A DNA stretch of 46,187 nt from DATBHZ01 sp036557185 (GCA_036557185.1 DATBHZ010000007.1:1-46187); one strand, 5' to 3'; counted from the stretch's first letter, positions 7,489-16,268 are shown. Notes: generated from the letters alone by a model not told the origin. Numbers and translations: made by a program.

Positions 7489-9432
7489 CTACGGCGTGGT
7501 GACCGCCTGCTGGATCAGGCTCGCGTAGTAGCGCGCACCGGGCGGTCGGAGATGGATCCCGTCCTCGTAGAAGTAGTCGGGGTGCGCCGCGCCGAGATCG
7601 TGCCAGTCGATGAGCTGACCGTGCGGGAAGCGGTGCACCCAGTTTGCGATGACGCCGTTGTCGCTTGCTTCCCAGCTCCTCGGGACCTTGAGATTGATGA
7701 AGACGACCTTGCGCCGATCGCCGAGCAGGCTCAAGAGCTGTTGCATCTGGCCGTCCGTCACCGAGCCGTTGGTTCCGACATGGAGGACGACGACGGGCGC
7801 GAGCGTTCCTTGTGCACGGAGCTGGCGGATGACGTCGATGACGCCGTCGGTGAAGCGACTGACCTGCGCGTTGACATACGCGCCCGGGATCGCGGCAGTG
7901 ATGGCCGGCTGGGCGCCCAGCATGACGGAGTCACCCACGGCGGTGACCGGTGGGACCCCCGGTGGCAGCGGCGGTGCGGTGGGAGGGGCTCCCGGCCGTG
8001 TGGGTGCCCGAGTCGCTGGGGTCGTTCTCGGGGTGAGCCCGGGCGTCTGGGCAGGCGTCGACGGCGCCGGGCTGGAGCCGATCAGCTGGCCGGCGGACGC
8101 GCTCGTGTCGATCCCGGGGGGCGGTGGGGCGGGCCGTGCCGTCGCCAGACCCACGAACACGAGGACGACCAGGAGCGCGCCGCCGCCGATCGTCGCCAGG
8201 GTCCGGCGTGCCATCGTGCCCCACTCGGCTCCCGAGGCCTCGCGCATGCGTGCGAACCAACGCCCGAGCGCACCGTGGCGGATGGGCTGCTCGACGAACC
8301 GGTACGAGAGCTCGGCCATGCCCAGCGTCATCGCGAAGCGCAGCGTGAGGTTGGCCCAGCCGGTGAGTGACACGTCCAGCACCGGCCGGGTGATCTGGTA
8401 GATCGGCCAGTGCCAGAGATAGATGCCGTACGACCGCTCACCGAGATAGCGGAACGGCTGCCGGCCGAGGAACCAGCTGCTCAGCGACGCGGCCGGGTGG
8501 ACGGTCATGGCGATGAGGACGGCCGTGGCGAGCGCGACCGCAGCGAACCCTCCGCCGCGGTAGAGGAACCCCGACGTGTCGTGCAGGCCGACGAACATCC
8601 AGATCACGAGGGCGAGCGAGCCGAGGCCCACCCCGTTCAGCAACGCCTTGCCGCCTGGCTCGACCTGCTCCGACAGCCGCCACGGCGCCCAGAACATCGC
8701 GAGCGCTGCACCGATCAGCATCGTCGAGATGCGCGTGTCGGTGCCGAAGTACACCCGCGTCGGGTCGGCCGGGATCGGCATGTGCCACACCGATGCCAGC
8801 AGGATCATGAGAACGGTCGAGACCGCGGCCAGCCCGATCGTCGCGATCATCACCGGACGGTGGCGCCCGCGTGACAGGCGCAGCATCCCCATGAGCATCA
8901 ACGGCCAAATCAGGTAGAACTGCTCCTCCACCGCGAGCGACCAGAGATGCCGCAACATCGGTGGACGCCCCACGGCTTCGAAGTACGACTGGTGGTGGAA
9001 GATCTGATACCAGTTGGTCGTGTACGTGAGGGCGGCCACGACGTCGCCGCGCATCTTCGTGATCTCGTTGGGCAGGAACACGATGACGAAGAGCGAGACG
9101 ACGGCGAGCAGGAAGAACAACGCCGGGAGCAGTCGCCGTGCGCGCCGAAGGTAGAACTGCCCGAGCCCCATGCGGCCCTTGTTGCGGAACTCGGCGAGCA
9201 GGAGTGAGGTGATCAGGTAACCGCTGATCACGAAGAAGACGTCGACGCCGAGGAAGCCACCGCGCATCCAGGGCTCGCCGGCGTGGTAGAAGAGCACGCC
9301 CATCACGGCGACCGCGCGCAGCCCGTCGATGCCCGGCATGTAGCGCATGCGAACGAGATGGCGCTGGTGCCCCGATCCTGCGTCCGAGCCCGCGCGCGCG
9401 GTCGCACTCTCGACTGCCTGCATTCCGCCCAT
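7489..9432 (-). CDS. Acyltransferase-3 (OafA/YrhL type) with C-terminal SGNH domain
   Basis: 647 residues. An N-terminal acyltransferase-3 membrane domain (about 30-400) starts with YMPGIDGLRAVAVMGVLFYHAG and continues with FLGVDVFFVISGYLIT, YLRRARRLLPALF and LRHLWSLAVEEQFYLIWPL, giving the catalytic His and the RRxxR motif. A further helix and a Pro/Thr-rich linker lead to an SGNH hydrolase-like domain (about 490-647) with VGDSVMLGAQP, HVGTNGS and DGIHLRPPGA. Such fusions O-acetylate cell-envelope glycans: the membrane domain passes acyl groups outward and the SGNH domain transfers them. The ATG at 9432 follows GGGGGACA, and a second in-frame ATG lies at 9423. It is divergent from coaA with a 58-bp gap. 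Confidence 0.88.
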   Translation of the reverse strand: MGGMQAVESATARAGSDAGSGHQRHLVRMRYMPGIDGLRAVAVMGVLFYHAGEPWMRGGFLGVDVFFVISGYLITSLLLAEFRNKGRMGLGQFYLRRARRLLPALFFLLAVVSLFVIVFLPNEITKMRGDVVAALTYTTNWYQIFHHQSYFEAVGRPPMLRHLWSLAVEEQFYLIWPLMLMGMLRLSRGRHRPVMIATIGLAAVSTVLMILLASVWHMPIPADPTRVYFGTDTRISTMLIGAALAMFWAPWRLSEQVEPGGKALLNGVGLGSLALVIWMFVGLHDTSGFLYRGGGFAAVALATAVLIAMTVHPAASLSSWFLGRQPFRYLGERSYGIYLWHWPIYQITRPVLDVSLTGWANLTLRFAMTLGMAELSYRFVEQPIRHGALGRWFARMREASGAEWGTMARRTLATIGGGALLVVLVFVGLATARPAPPPPGIDTSASAGQLIGSSPAPSTPAQTPGLTPRTTPATRAPTRPGAPPTAPPLPPGVPPVTAVGDSVMLGAQPAITAAIPGAYVNAQVSRFTDGVIDVIRQLRAQGTLAPVVVLHVGTNGSVTDGQMQQLLSLLGDRRKVVFINLKVPRSWEASDNGVIANWVHRFPHGQLIDWHDLGAAHPDYFYEDGIHLRPPGARYYASLIQQAVTTP

Positions 9433-9476
9433 TGTCCCCCATTGTCGTACGTTCGCAACGCGCGGAGGCCGACCCG

Positions 9477-9482
9477 TACGCT
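9477..9482 (+). promoter_or_regulatory. -10 box of coaA (leaderless)
   Basis: TACGCT ends 8 bases before GTG 9491, placing the transcription start at the initiation codon. No SD sequence precedes the GTG. Confidence 0.5.
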
Positions 9483-9490
9483 TCCGCGCC

Positions 9491-10186
9491 GTGCCGGCGG
9501 ATCCCTACGAGACCGTGGCTTCGGTGATCGGGCGGGGGCGTGCCCGCGGCGCCACGGTGCTCGTCGGGATCGCGGGCGGCGTCGCGGTCGGGAAGAGCGC
9601 CACGGCGGCGGCGCTCGCCGGCGCGCTCGGCGGGACCGTCGAGATCGTCTCGAGCGACGGCTTCCTCCTCCCCAACGCCGAGCTCGAGCGCCGAGGGATG
9701 TTCGCCCGCAAGGGCTTCCCGGAGAGCTACGACTGCGAGGCGATCGAGCGCTTCCTCGACCAGGCGCGCTCGGGCCCGTATCCGATCCGGCTCCCCGAAT
9801 ACTCACACCAGGCGTACGACGTGGTCCCCGACGCGAGGACCATCCAGCGCAGGCCCGATGTGCTCCTCTTCGAGGGCGTCAACGTGCTGCGGTTCGCGAG
9901 CTCGCTCGACGTTCGGATCTACGTCGATGCGGACTTGGAGGACATGGAGCGTTGGTATGTGGAGCGGTTCCGCGCGCTCAGCGCCGAGCCGGAGCCCGGA
10001 ACCTTCTACGCGTTGTTCCGAGGCCTTCCGGCGGACGAGCTCGACGAGGTGGCACGGGCCGTGTGGCGGGAGGTCAACCTCCTGAACCTCACCGAGGCGA
10101 TCGGGCCGACGCGCGCGTACGCGGACATCGTCCTCGAGAAGGCCGGCGACCACTCGATCGCGCGGATGACCGGCACCGCGATCTGA
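9491..10186 (+). CDS. coaA: Pantothenate kinase type I
   Basis: 231 residues. The enzyme phosphorylates pantothenate, the first committed step of coenzyme A synthesis. The P-loop is at residues 26-36 (GIAGGVAVGKS). The CoaA-specific block SSDGFLLPNAELERRGMFARKGFPESYD follows, then YDVVPD, the Walker B-like DVLLFEGVNVL, DVRIYVDA, and WREVNLLNL near the end. It is shorter than the roughly 310-residue E. coli enzyme, mainly at the N-terminus. The frame is open 48 codons upstream, but that part is antisense to the acyltransferase, and GTG 9491 is supported by the -10 box. It is convergent with the DUF2203 gene. Confidence 0.88.
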   Translation: MPADPYETVASVIGRGRARGATVLVGIAGGVAVGKSATAAALAGALGGTVEIVSSDGFLLPNAELERRGMFARKGFPESYDCEAIERFLDQARSGPYPIRLPEYSHQAYDVVPDARTIQRRPDVLLFEGVNVLRFASSLDVRIYVDADLEDMERWYVERFRALSAEPEPGTFYALFRGLPADELDEVARAVWREVNLLNLTEAIGPTRAYADIVLEKAGDHSIARMTGTAI

Positions 10187-10207
10187 GCCTGTCGCGCGTT
10201 GCCGGGA

Positions 10208-10549
10208 TCACGCACTCTCGGGCGGCGTGCTCAACGGTGTCCGCCCCGCGAACCCGGCTTCGATCCAGTGCCACCACGTGATCTCGTCCTCGCCGTCGAG
10301 CCAGCAGAGGAAGTAGGGGCGGCCGTCGCTGGTCTCCGCGGGGAAATCGACGAGACCTCGCTCGACGTCGCGCAGCACGATCCCCTCCGCGTTGAGCTCG
10401 GCGAGCACCGTTTCGAGCTCCTCCACGGCCGGTGCACGTTGCCCGTTGGTCGCGGCGTCCGCACGAGCCGCCGCCACCCGAGCTCGCGCCAGGAGGTCAC
10501 GCACCCGCGGGAGTGCCGCGTTCGCATCGTCGAGCGTCCACGCGCGCAC
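10208..10549 (-). CDS. DUF2203 family protein
   Basis: 113 residues from GTG 10547-10549. Diagnostic features are WTLDDANAALPRVRDLL at the start, a helical middle, GIVLRDVERGLVDFPAE and the C-terminal RPYFLCWLDGEDEITWWHWIEAGFAGRTPL. The family is widespread in actinobacteria and chloroflexi and has no assigned function. The gene is divergent from pheA with about 50 bases between starts, and convergent with coaA. Confidence 0.82.
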   Translation of the reverse strand: MRAWTLDDANAALPRVRDLLARARVAAARADAATNGQRAPAVEELETVLAELNAEGIVLRDVERGLVDFPAETSDGRPYFLCWLDGEDEITWWHWIEAGFAGRTPLSTPPESA

Positions 10550-10590
10550 GCCTGCACGATAACGGGCCCGATTTTCGCGACCTGCCCAAC

Positions 10591-10596
10591 TACAAT
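10591..10596 (+). promoter_or_regulatory. -10 box of pheA-serS (leaderless)
   Basis: TACAAT, one base from the TATAAT consensus, ends 6 bases before GTG 10603. It argues for that GTG as the true start and for a leaderless transcript. Confidence 0.6.
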
Positions 10597-10602
10597 TCGT
10601 TC

Positions 10603-11526
10603 GTGCCGAGCGTCGCGTTCTTTGGCCCGTCGGGCACGTTCACGGAGGAGGCGCTCCTCACGCAGCCCGACCTCGCTTCCGGCTCCCTACGTGCGTACGG
10701 GACGATCCCCGAGGTGCTGGCCGCAGTCGAGAACCGCGAGCGCGAGGTCGGTGTCGTGCCCCTGGAGAATTCCATCGAGGGCTCCGTGTCTGTCACGCTC
10801 GACACGCTTGCGTTCGAGAGCACGATCCTCATTCAACGTGAGGTGGACCTGCCGATCTCGATGGGGCTGTTCGCGAAGCCCGGTACGACGCTGCGCGACG
10901 TGCGCACGGTCCTCTCGTACCCACATGCGATCGCGCAGTGTCGTGAGTGGCTGAGCAAGAAGCTTCCCGAAGCCTCGGCGAAGGCCGCCAACTCCACCGC
11001 CGAGGCTGCACAGCGTGTGGCGCGCAGCAAGCGTGGTGACCTCGCTGCGATCGGGAACACGCTCGCCGCGCAGCGTTACGGCTTGCGCACGCTCGCAGCG
11101 GAGATCGAGGACCACCCCGACAACGAGACGCGGTTCGTGGTCGTCGGGCGGGGGATCCCAGGGCCGAGCGGTCACGACAAGACGAGCATCGTGTGCTTCC
11201 AGCGTCACGACCGGCCAGGTTCGCTGCTCGGCATCCTCCAGGAATTCGCCGCACGCTCGATCAACCTCACGAAGCTCGAGTCGCGCCCGACGAAGAAGAC
11301 CTTGGGCGACTACTGCTTCTTCATCGATTTCGAAGGCCACATCGCGGACGAGCTGATCGCCGACTGCCTGCGGACGCTCGCCGCGAAGCAGGCGCGGGTG
11401 AAGTACCTCGGCTCGTATCCGGTGGCAGGCCAGGATGCGCACGTCCACCGTACGGCTGCGGGCAAGGCCTGGCGCGACGCGAACGCGTGGCTGGAGGAGC
11501 TGCGCGGGCAGGTGCGCGACACGTGA
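10603..11526 (+). CDS. pheA: Prephenate dehydratase
   Basis: 307 residues. It decarboxylates and dehydrates prephenate to phenylpyruvate for phenylalanine synthesis. The catalytic domain (about 1-185) begins VPSVAFFGPSGTFTEEAL and includes VVPLENSIEGSV and the catalytic ETRFVVVG. A regulatory ACT domain (about 195-280) starts TSIVCFQRHDRPGSLLGIL and holds the ESRP motif (LTKLESRPTKK) that binds phenylalanine. No chorismate mutase domain is fused. GTG 10603 is chosen over the 57-codon upstream extension because the homology and the -10 box both point to it. Its stop overlaps the serS start as GTGA. Confidence 0.92.
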   Translation: MPSVAFFGPSGTFTEEALLTQPDLASGSLRAYGTIPEVLAAVENREREVGVVPLENSIEGSVSVTLDTLAFESTILIQREVDLPISMGLFAKPGTTLRDVRTVLSYPHAIAQCREWLSKKLPEASAKAANSTAEAAQRVARSKRGDLAAIGNTLAAQRYGLRTLAAEIEDHPDNETRFVVVGRGIPGPSGHDKTSIVCFQRHDRPGSLLGILQEFAARSINLTKLESRPTKKTLGDYCFFIDFEGHIADELIADCLRTLAAKQARVKYLGSYPVAGQDAHVHRTAAGKAWRDANAWLEELRGQVRDT

Positions 11527-12776
11527 TCGACCTCAAACGGCTCCGCGAGGAGCCCGAGTACCGCGCGGGAATCGAGCGCAAGCGCGTGCAAGCTGGTCTC
11601 GTCGATGCCGTGCTCGGTGCCGACGCAGAGCGCCGCGCGCTCCTGACCGAGGTCGAAGGGCTGCGTGCGCGGCAGAACGCGGCGTCCAAGGACATCGGCG
11701 CGGCACCACCCGAGGATCGCCCGGCCAAGATCGCTGCAGCGACGCAGTTGAAGGAGGAGCTCGGCGCGCTGGAGCCGAAGCTCGCGGACGCGGATGCGAC
11801 ATGGCGCGAGCTGGTGCTCCAGGTCCCGAACCCCGCGGATGCCTCGGTGCCGGACGGCGACGAGGGCGACGGCGAGGTGCTGCGGACCGTAGGCGAGCAG
11901 ATTCCGCCACGGGCGATGGACCATGCCGCGTTCGGCGAGTCGATGGGATTCGTGAACTCGGAGCGCGGTGCGGAGGTCGGAGGGTCGCGCTTCGCGTTCA
12001 TCGAGCGCGAGGCGGTCCTCCTGCAGCTCGCGCTCTTGCAATGGGTGTTCGCGCGCCTCGTCGAGCAGGGGTTCAGCCCCGTGGTCCCGCCCGTGCTCGT
12101 GCGCGAGCAGGTCATGGTCGAGGCCGGGTTCTTCCCGACCGACCGAAACCAGGTGTACGACCTGCCGGACGACGAGCTGTTCCTCGTCGGCACGAGCGAG
12201 GTCCCGCTGTCCGCCCTGCACCGGGGCGAGACGCTCGCCGCGGCGGATCTCCCACTGCGTTACGCGGGCTATTCCACGAGCTTCCGACGCGAGGCGGGCA
12301 CCTACGGGAAGGACACGACGGGCATCTTTCGTGTGCACCAGTTCGACAAGGTCGAGATGTTCTCGTTCTGCGACCCGTCGAGCTCGTGGGCCGAGCTCGA
12401 GCGCATCCTCGCCCTCGAGGAGTCGATCGTCACGGATCTCGGGCTCCCGTACCGCGTGGTGAACATCGCCGCGGGTGATCTCGGCGCGCCGGCAGCGAAG
12501 AAGTACGACATCGAAGCCTGGCTCCCGTCCGAGGGCACCTACCGAGAGCTCACGTCCTGCTCCAACTACCTCGACTTCTCCGCGCGCCGGTTGGGGACGA
12601 GGATGCGCGGCGATGGGGGGACCGAGCTGGTGCACACGTTGAACGGCACGGCGTGCGCGATCAGCCGGACGCTCGTCTTCTTGTTCGAGCACTACCAGCA
12701 GCCGGACGGCTCGTTCTCGGTGCCCGACGTGCTCCGCCCGCTCACCGGCTTCGACGCGGTCGGGCCGCGGGCCTGA
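11523..12776 (+). CDS. serS: Serine--tRNA ligase
   Basis: 417 residues, the usual length. The N-terminal coiled-coil arm (about 1-110) grips the long variable arm of tRNA-Ser. The class II core has SRFAFIEREAVLLQLAL, VPPVLV, the TSEVPLSALH loop, motif 2 FRREAGTYGKDTTGIFRVHQFDKVE, ELTSCSNYLDFSARR, and motif 3 NGTACAISRTLVFLFEHYQ. It charges tRNA-Ser, two of which are also in this window. The start is the GTG of GTGA at the pheA stop, since the enzyme's N-terminus (VIDLKRLREEPEYRAG) begins exactly there. Confidence 0.95.
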   Translation: MIDLKRLREEPEYRAGIERKRVQAGLVDAVLGADAERRALLTEVEGLRARQNAASKDIGAAPPEDRPAKIAAATQLKEELGALEPKLADADATWRELVLQVPNPADASVPDGDEGDGEVLRTVGEQIPPRAMDHAAFGESMGFVNSERGAEVGGSRFAFIEREAVLLQLALLQWVFARLVEQGFSPVVPPVLVREQVMVEAGFFPTDRNQVYDLPDDELFLVGTSEVPLSALHRGETLAAADLPLRYAGYSTSFRREAGTYGKDTTGIFRVHQFDKVEMFSFCDPSSSWAELERILALEESIVTDLGLPYRVVNIAAGDLGAPAAKKYDIEAWLPSEGTYRELTSCSNYLDFSARRLGTRMRGDGGTELVHTLNGTACAISRTLVFLFEHYQQPDGSFSVPDVLRPLTGFDAVGPRA

Positions 12777-12782
12777 GGTTCA

Positions 12783-13712
12783 ATGGTGAGCGCCCAGGCG
12801 GCAGGCGGGACGTCTCCTGTGAGCAACGCGTTCTTCGACGGCTCGCGTGTCCGGGCCGCCGGCGTCTCGGAGCGTGGCGCGCGTCGTTACGAGGGTGAGA
12901 TCCAGCCTCGGTGGAACCTGCGTCCGCTCCCGCAGGGCGGGATCGTCACCGCGTTGGCGTTACGCGCGATGGCCGCGGAGCTCGACGATCCCGCACAGAG
13001 CCTGCGCGCCTTGCACACGTCGTTCGTGGCACAGGTGACACACGGGCCCGTGCAGATCGATGTCGACGTCCTGCGGCGCGGCCGATCGATGTCGCACCTG
13101 CGGGCCGACCTGCGCAACCTCGACGCTGCCGCCGGCCACGAGACGGTCGGCATCTTCGGAGCGCCGCGCGAGGGCTTCACGTTCGTGGACCTCGACCCTC
13201 CTCGGGACCTCCCGCTTCCCCGAGACTGCCCGTCGATGCGCGAGCCGCCGCCGGAGGGCGTCCCCGCGATGGAACCGATGCCTTTCTGGGAGGAGGTCAT
13301 CGAGGGGCGGCCGGCGATCGGCCATGCTCCCTGGGACGAGTACACACCCGACTCTGCGGAGCGCGCGTACTGGTACCGATTCGACGAGTCGCCGTTCACC
13401 GCGAACGGCGCCCTCGATCCGTTCGCGCTCGTCGTGCTCGCGGACACGATGCCCGGTGCCGTCGGAGAGCGCGTTGGTCCGCAGGACCGGATGTGGTTCT
13501 CACCGAGCGTCGACCTCACCGTCCACATCCTGGACGAGTGCCGCTCCGAATGGGTGCTCGCGCACAACCTGGCGCGTCATGCGTCGGACGGGTACGCGTC
13601 GGTCGACATGGCGCTGTGGGATTGCGGTCCCGACTGTCGCGCCGAGCCGCGGCTCGTGGCGTACGCGACGCAGGTCTGCCTCTTCACGTTCTTCGACGGT
13701 CCCGGCGCCTGA
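12783..13712 (+). CDS. Thioesterase-family (TesB-like double hot-dog) protein
   Basis: 309 residues. The arrangement looks like two hot-dog halves: the first with LPQGGIVTALALRAMAAELD, LRALHTSFVAQVTHGPVQIDVDVLRRGRSMSHLRADL, the second with LDPFALVVLADTMPGAVGE, WFSPSVDLTVHILD and SDGYASVDMALWD. This matches the acyl-CoA thioesterase-like family common in actinobacteria, which hydrolyses acyl-CoA esters. It starts at ATG 12783, 6 bases after the serS stop, so it probably rides on the pheA-serS transcript. A later GTG at 12819 (PVSNAFFDG) is another possible start. Substrate unknown. Confidence 0.72.
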   Translation: MVSAQAAGGTSPVSNAFFDGSRVRAAGVSERGARRYEGEIQPRWNLRPLPQGGIVTALALRAMAAELDDPAQSLRALHTSFVAQVTHGPVQIDVDVLRRGRSMSHLRADLRNLDAAAGHETVGIFGAPREGFTFVDLDPPRDLPLPRDCPSMREPPPEGVPAMEPMPFWEEVIEGRPAIGHAPWDEYTPDSAERAYWYRFDESPFTANGALDPFALVVLADTMPGAVGERVGPQDRMWFSPSVDLTVHILDECRSEWVLAHNLARHASDGYASVDMALWDCGPDCRAEPRLVAYATQVCLFTFFDGPGA

Positions 13713-13743
13713 CGCCCGGGCCTGGGCGCGATCGACGGCGAGT

Positions 13744-13749
13744 ACCCTG
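13744..13749 (+). promoter_or_regulatory. -10 box of map (leaderless)
   Basis: TACCCT ends 5 bases before GTG 13755. No SD sequence is found, so a leaderless mRNA is expected. Confidence 0.5.
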
Positions 13750-13754
13750 AGCAC

Positions 13755-14708
13755 GTGCCCGGTCTCGGCCCGAACGCCCCGTGCTGGTGCGGCAGCGGCC
13801 TGAAGTACAAGCGCTGCCACCGGCTCCGCGACGAACCGGTGAAGCCCGGCACGTTGAGTCCGGCGCGACCCGTACCGAGTGAGATCGCGCGGCCGCCGTA
13901 CATCGCAAATGGCGGTGAGCCGCTCGGTCGCGACGAGCCACTTGTCAAGACACTCGCGACGATCGAGGCGATGCGCCGCGCCGGCCAGGCTGCGGGTGAG
14001 GTGCTGGACGTCGTCGGCGACGCCGTGGCGCCGGGCGTCACCACCGACGAGCTGGACGCGATCGCGCACGATGCATACATCGAGCGCGGCGGCTACCCGA
14101 GCCCGCTCGGGTACCGCGGGTTCCCGAAATCAGTGTGCACCTCCGTCAACGAGGTGATCTGCCACGGGATCCCCGACAGCCGCGCGCTGCGCGAAGGCGA
14201 GATCGTCAACGTCGACGTGACGATCTTCCTCGACGGCGTGCACGGCGACACCAATGCAACGTTCGCCGTGGGTGAGATCGACCCGAGGTCGCAGGAGCTG
14301 ATCGCCGTGACGCGCGAGTGCCTCGAGTTCGGGATCGAGGCCGTAGTGCCGGGCACCGAGGTGCGTGAAATCGGCCGAGCGATCCAGACACACGCCGAGG
14401 AACGAGGCTTCGGGGTGGTCCGCACCTTCTGCGGACATGCCATCGGCGGCGAGTTCCATGGCGCCTTGAGCATCCCGCACTACGACGAGCCGCGTGCCAC
14501 GACAACGCTCGAACCAGGCATGACGTTCACGATCGAGCCGATGATCACGATGGGATCGTGGCGGGAGCGCGTGTGGCCCGACGGCTGGACCGCGGTGACA
14601 GCCGATCTGCTGCGGACCGCGCAGTTCGAGCAGATGCTCGTCGTGACGGACACCGGCGCGGAGATACTGACGCCGTCGAAGGCCCTCGCCGCCGCGCTGT
14701 CCCGGTAG
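13755..14708 (+). CDS. map: Type I methionine aminopeptidase with N-terminal SEC-C zinc motif
   Basis: 317 residues. The enzyme removes initiator methionine from new proteins. Residues about 8-22 form a SEC-C type zinc motif (NAPCWCGSGLKYKRCHR), as in the long MetAP isoforms, where it may guide the enzyme to ribosomes. The pita-bread domain follows with YPSPLGYRGFPKSVCTSVNEVICHGIPD, the metal ligands NVDVTIFLDGVHGDTNATF, FCGHAIGGEFH (His), TIEPMI (Glu) and a final Glu in the FEQMLVVTD region. GTG 13755 follows a -10 box directly. The stop codon overlaps the -10 box of tRNA-Ser(TGA). Confidence 0.92.
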   Translation: MPGLGPNAPCWCGSGLKYKRCHRLRDEPVKPGTLSPARPVPSEIARPPYIANGGEPLGRDEPLVKTLATIEAMRRAGQAAGEVLDVVGDAVAPGVTTDELDAIAHDAYIERGGYPSPLGYRGFPKSVCTSVNEVICHGIPDSRALREGEIVNVDVTIFLDGVHGDTNATFAVGEIDPRSQELIAVTRECLEFGIEAVVPGTEVREIGRAIQTHAEERGFGVVRTFCGHAIGGEFHGALSIPHYDEPRATTTLEPGMTFTIEPMITMGSWRERVWPDGWTAVTADLLRTAQFEQMLVVTDTGAEILTPSKALAAALSR

Positions 14709-14711
14709 CCT
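14706..14711 (+). promoter_or_regulatory. -10 box of tRNA-Ser(TGA), overlapping the map stop codon
   Basis: TAGCCT contains the TAG stop of map and ends 7 bases before the tRNA at 14719. Confidence 0.4.
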
Positions 14712-14718
14712 CCGTCCC

Positions 14719-14803
14719 GGAGGGATGCCGGAGCGGCCGAACGGGATGGTCTTGAAAACCATTGCGGGGCGACCCGCCGTGGGTTCGAATCCCACTCCCT
14801 CCG
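14719..14803 (+). tRNA. tRNA-Ser (anticodon TGA)
   Basis: 85 bases. The acceptor stem GGAGGGA pairs with TCCCTCC and the discriminator is G at 14803. The anticodon arm is ATGGT-CTTGAAA-ACCAT, giving TGA. The class II variable arm GCGGGGCGACCCGCC is present, and the T arm is GTGGG-TTCGAAT-CCCAC. CCA is not encoded. Confidence 0.95.
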
Positions 14804-14810
14804 CTGCGCC

Positions 14811-14833
14811 GCTGTTGTCGATACCACAACGGC
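14811..14833 (+). repeat. Hairpin element, copy A
   Basis: GCTGTTGT and ACAACGGC pair around a 7-base loop CGATACC. The third pair is a G-U wobble in RNA. Copy B is at 16405-16427, and the two agree in 31 of 36 bases when compared over 14806-14841 and 16400-16435. It starts 7 bases after tRNA-Ser, so it could end that transcript, though no T-run follows. The rest of 14834-15036 holds nothing I recognise. Confidence 0.6.
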
Positions 14834-15036
14834 TGCATCACACTTGGCGTCGGCGCATGTCGCGTGTCCGGTCGTTCCGCAAGGGAACGCGTCGCTTTCG
14901 AACCGGGTCGACGTTCTGCCGGACTGTGCCCCCGAACGGCACCTATGCCACAGTCACGGACGGCCTGCTGAGGCGCTCAGGCGGCGTCCACGGCCGGGTG
15001 CTTTCACCGTGGAGCACTGTGCCACGATCGCGTCGT

Positions 15037-15768
15037 ATGCCTGCCTCGCCGTACTTCCGATCGGACCTGGCCCGCATTCATCACGAAGGGTTCGGGTTCC
15101 ACGCGGATTCGGTGGCACCCGGAATCCTGACGATCCTCGAGCCGGTGCTCGAGCGCGGCGGGCTCGTCTTGGAGCTCGGCTGTGGATCCGGGCTGCTCAC
15201 GAAGTCTCTGGTCGAGGCGGGCCATCGCGTGCTCGCGACCGACGCGTCGCCGGCCATGGTCGACCTCGCCCGTGACTTCGTTCCCACGGTGCCGGTCGAG
15301 GTCCTTCGGCTTCCCGATGATCCGCTGCCGACCGCCGACGCCATCGTCAGTGTCGGTCATGCGTTGAGCTACCTCGACAGTGAGGAAGACATCGATCGTT
15401 CGTTGGCCGCCATGGCGGGTGCGCTCGAGGTCTCCGGGATACTCGCCTTCGACATCTGTGACCTCGAGTGGGGAGCCGCCCGCCGCGAACAGCCACCCGG
15501 GGTCTGGTTCGGAGATGACTGGGTCCTCGCCACGCGCCGCTCGGTCATCGATGATCGGATCTTCCGACGCGAGATGACGATCTTCGTCCGTGAAGGCGAA
15601 CTCTGGCGTCGTGACGACGAAACCCACGACAACGTGCTCATCGATACCAGCCGGCTCCCCGAGCTCCTGGCCAGGTTCGGTGTCGACGCGGAGGTCCGCC
15701 ACGCCTTCGGCGACGAGGCACTCTTGAACGGACTCGTTGCGGTCGTCGGCCGCCGCCGAGCCTCCTGA
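15037..15768 (+). CDS. Class I SAM-dependent methyltransferase
   Basis: 243 residues from ATG 15037. The SAM-binding motif I is VLELGCGSGLLTKSLVEAGHRVLATDAS, followed by the motif II/III region PTADAIVSVGHALSYL and the downstream GILAFDICDLEW. The C-terminal half forms the beta-rich end seen in small-molecule methyltransferases of the methyltransf_25 type. The substrate is unknown. The open frame begins inside tRNA-Ser, but the protein homology starts at MPASPYFRSDLARIHHEGFGFHA. It is the first gene of the accessory stretch behind tRNA-Ser and is convergent with arr. Confidence 0.75.
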   Translation: MPASPYFRSDLARIHHEGFGFHADSVAPGILTILEPVLERGGLVLELGCGSGLLTKSLVEAGHRVLATDASPAMVDLARDFVPTVPVEVLRLPDDPLPTADAIVSVGHALSYLDSEEDIDRSLAAMAGALEVSGILAFDICDLEWGAARREQPPGVWFGDDWVLATRRSVIDDRIFRREMTIFVREGELWRRDDETHDNVLIDTSRLPELLARFGVDAEVRHAFGDEALLNGLVAVVGRRRAS

Positions 15769-15801
15769 CCGGGATCCACCAGCCTCACCTGCCCCACAAC
15801 G

Positions 15802-15822
15802 CCGGGTCCGGGCAGACCCCGG
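15802..15822. terminator. Possible bidirectional terminator between the methyltransferase and arr
   Basis: CCGGGTC and GACCC-C-GG can pair with a one-base bulge around CGGGCA. It lies in the 74-bp gap between two convergent genes. No T-tract is visible, so this rests on position and pairing only. Confidence 0.3.
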
Positions 15823-15842
15823 GGCAAGGTCGCGGCGGGACC

Positions 15843-16268
15843 TCAATCCTCGATTCGGCCCGGTCCCACCCTCCGGACACCCGCACGCATCGCCGCCAAC
15901 TTCTCCGGCGAGTGACCGACCCATTCAGCCAGCTCACCGACTACGCGGAGCGGCTGACTGCTGCGGAACGAACGCGTCGGATTCCCAGGGAACTTCTTGT
16001 CCGTGACGTTCGGATCGTCTTCGAACTCGCCAGTCGGTTCCACGACGTAGATGCGTCCGCGGCCTTCACCAGCGGCGAGTTCGGCTCCCCAGGTCGCAGC
16101 GTCGAGAGTCTCGGTGAAGTAGACGCAGTGCATCGTGCGACCCGCTTCGAAGTTCGACTCGCGCCCGGCGACGAGCATCTCGCCGATGCCGAGGTCCGCC
16201 TTCGTACCGTGCAGGTACACGCCGGACCTGTACACCTCGAAGGGCACTGGCTCATGCCCGCTACTCAC
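15843..16268 (-). CDS. arr: NAD(+)-rifampin ADP-ribosyltransferase
   Basis: 141 residues, normal for Arr. The enzyme transfers ADP-ribose from NAD+ to a hydroxyl of rifamycins and inactivates them. Family blocks are easily seen: YLHGTKADLGIGEMLVAGRESNFE, MHCVYFTETLDAATWGAELAAGEGRGRIYVVEPTGEFEDDPNVTDKKFPGNPTRSFRSSQPLRVVG and the closing IED. The start is GTG 16266-16268 (VSSGHEPVPFEVYRSG). It is a cytoplasmic single-gene resistance determinant, found both on mobile integrons and as chromosomal genes in actinobacteria. Here it sits among short repeats and gene remnants near tRNA-Ser, which suggests an accessory locus. Activity on rifamycin is inferred from the family. Confidence 0.92.
   Translation of the reverse strand: MSSGHEPVPFEVYRSGVYLHGTKADLGIGEMLVAGRESNFEAGRTMHCVYFTETLDAATWGAELAAGEGRGRIYVVEPTGEFEDDPNVTDKKFPGNPTRSFRSSQPLRVVGELAEWVGHSPEKLAAMRAGVRRVGPGRIED

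Noticed and set aside
14480..14841. Minus-strand frames across tRNA-Ser(TGA) (for example GGSGIRTHGGSPRNGFQ)
   Set aside because: Antisense translation of the tRNA; a frequent artefact in databases.
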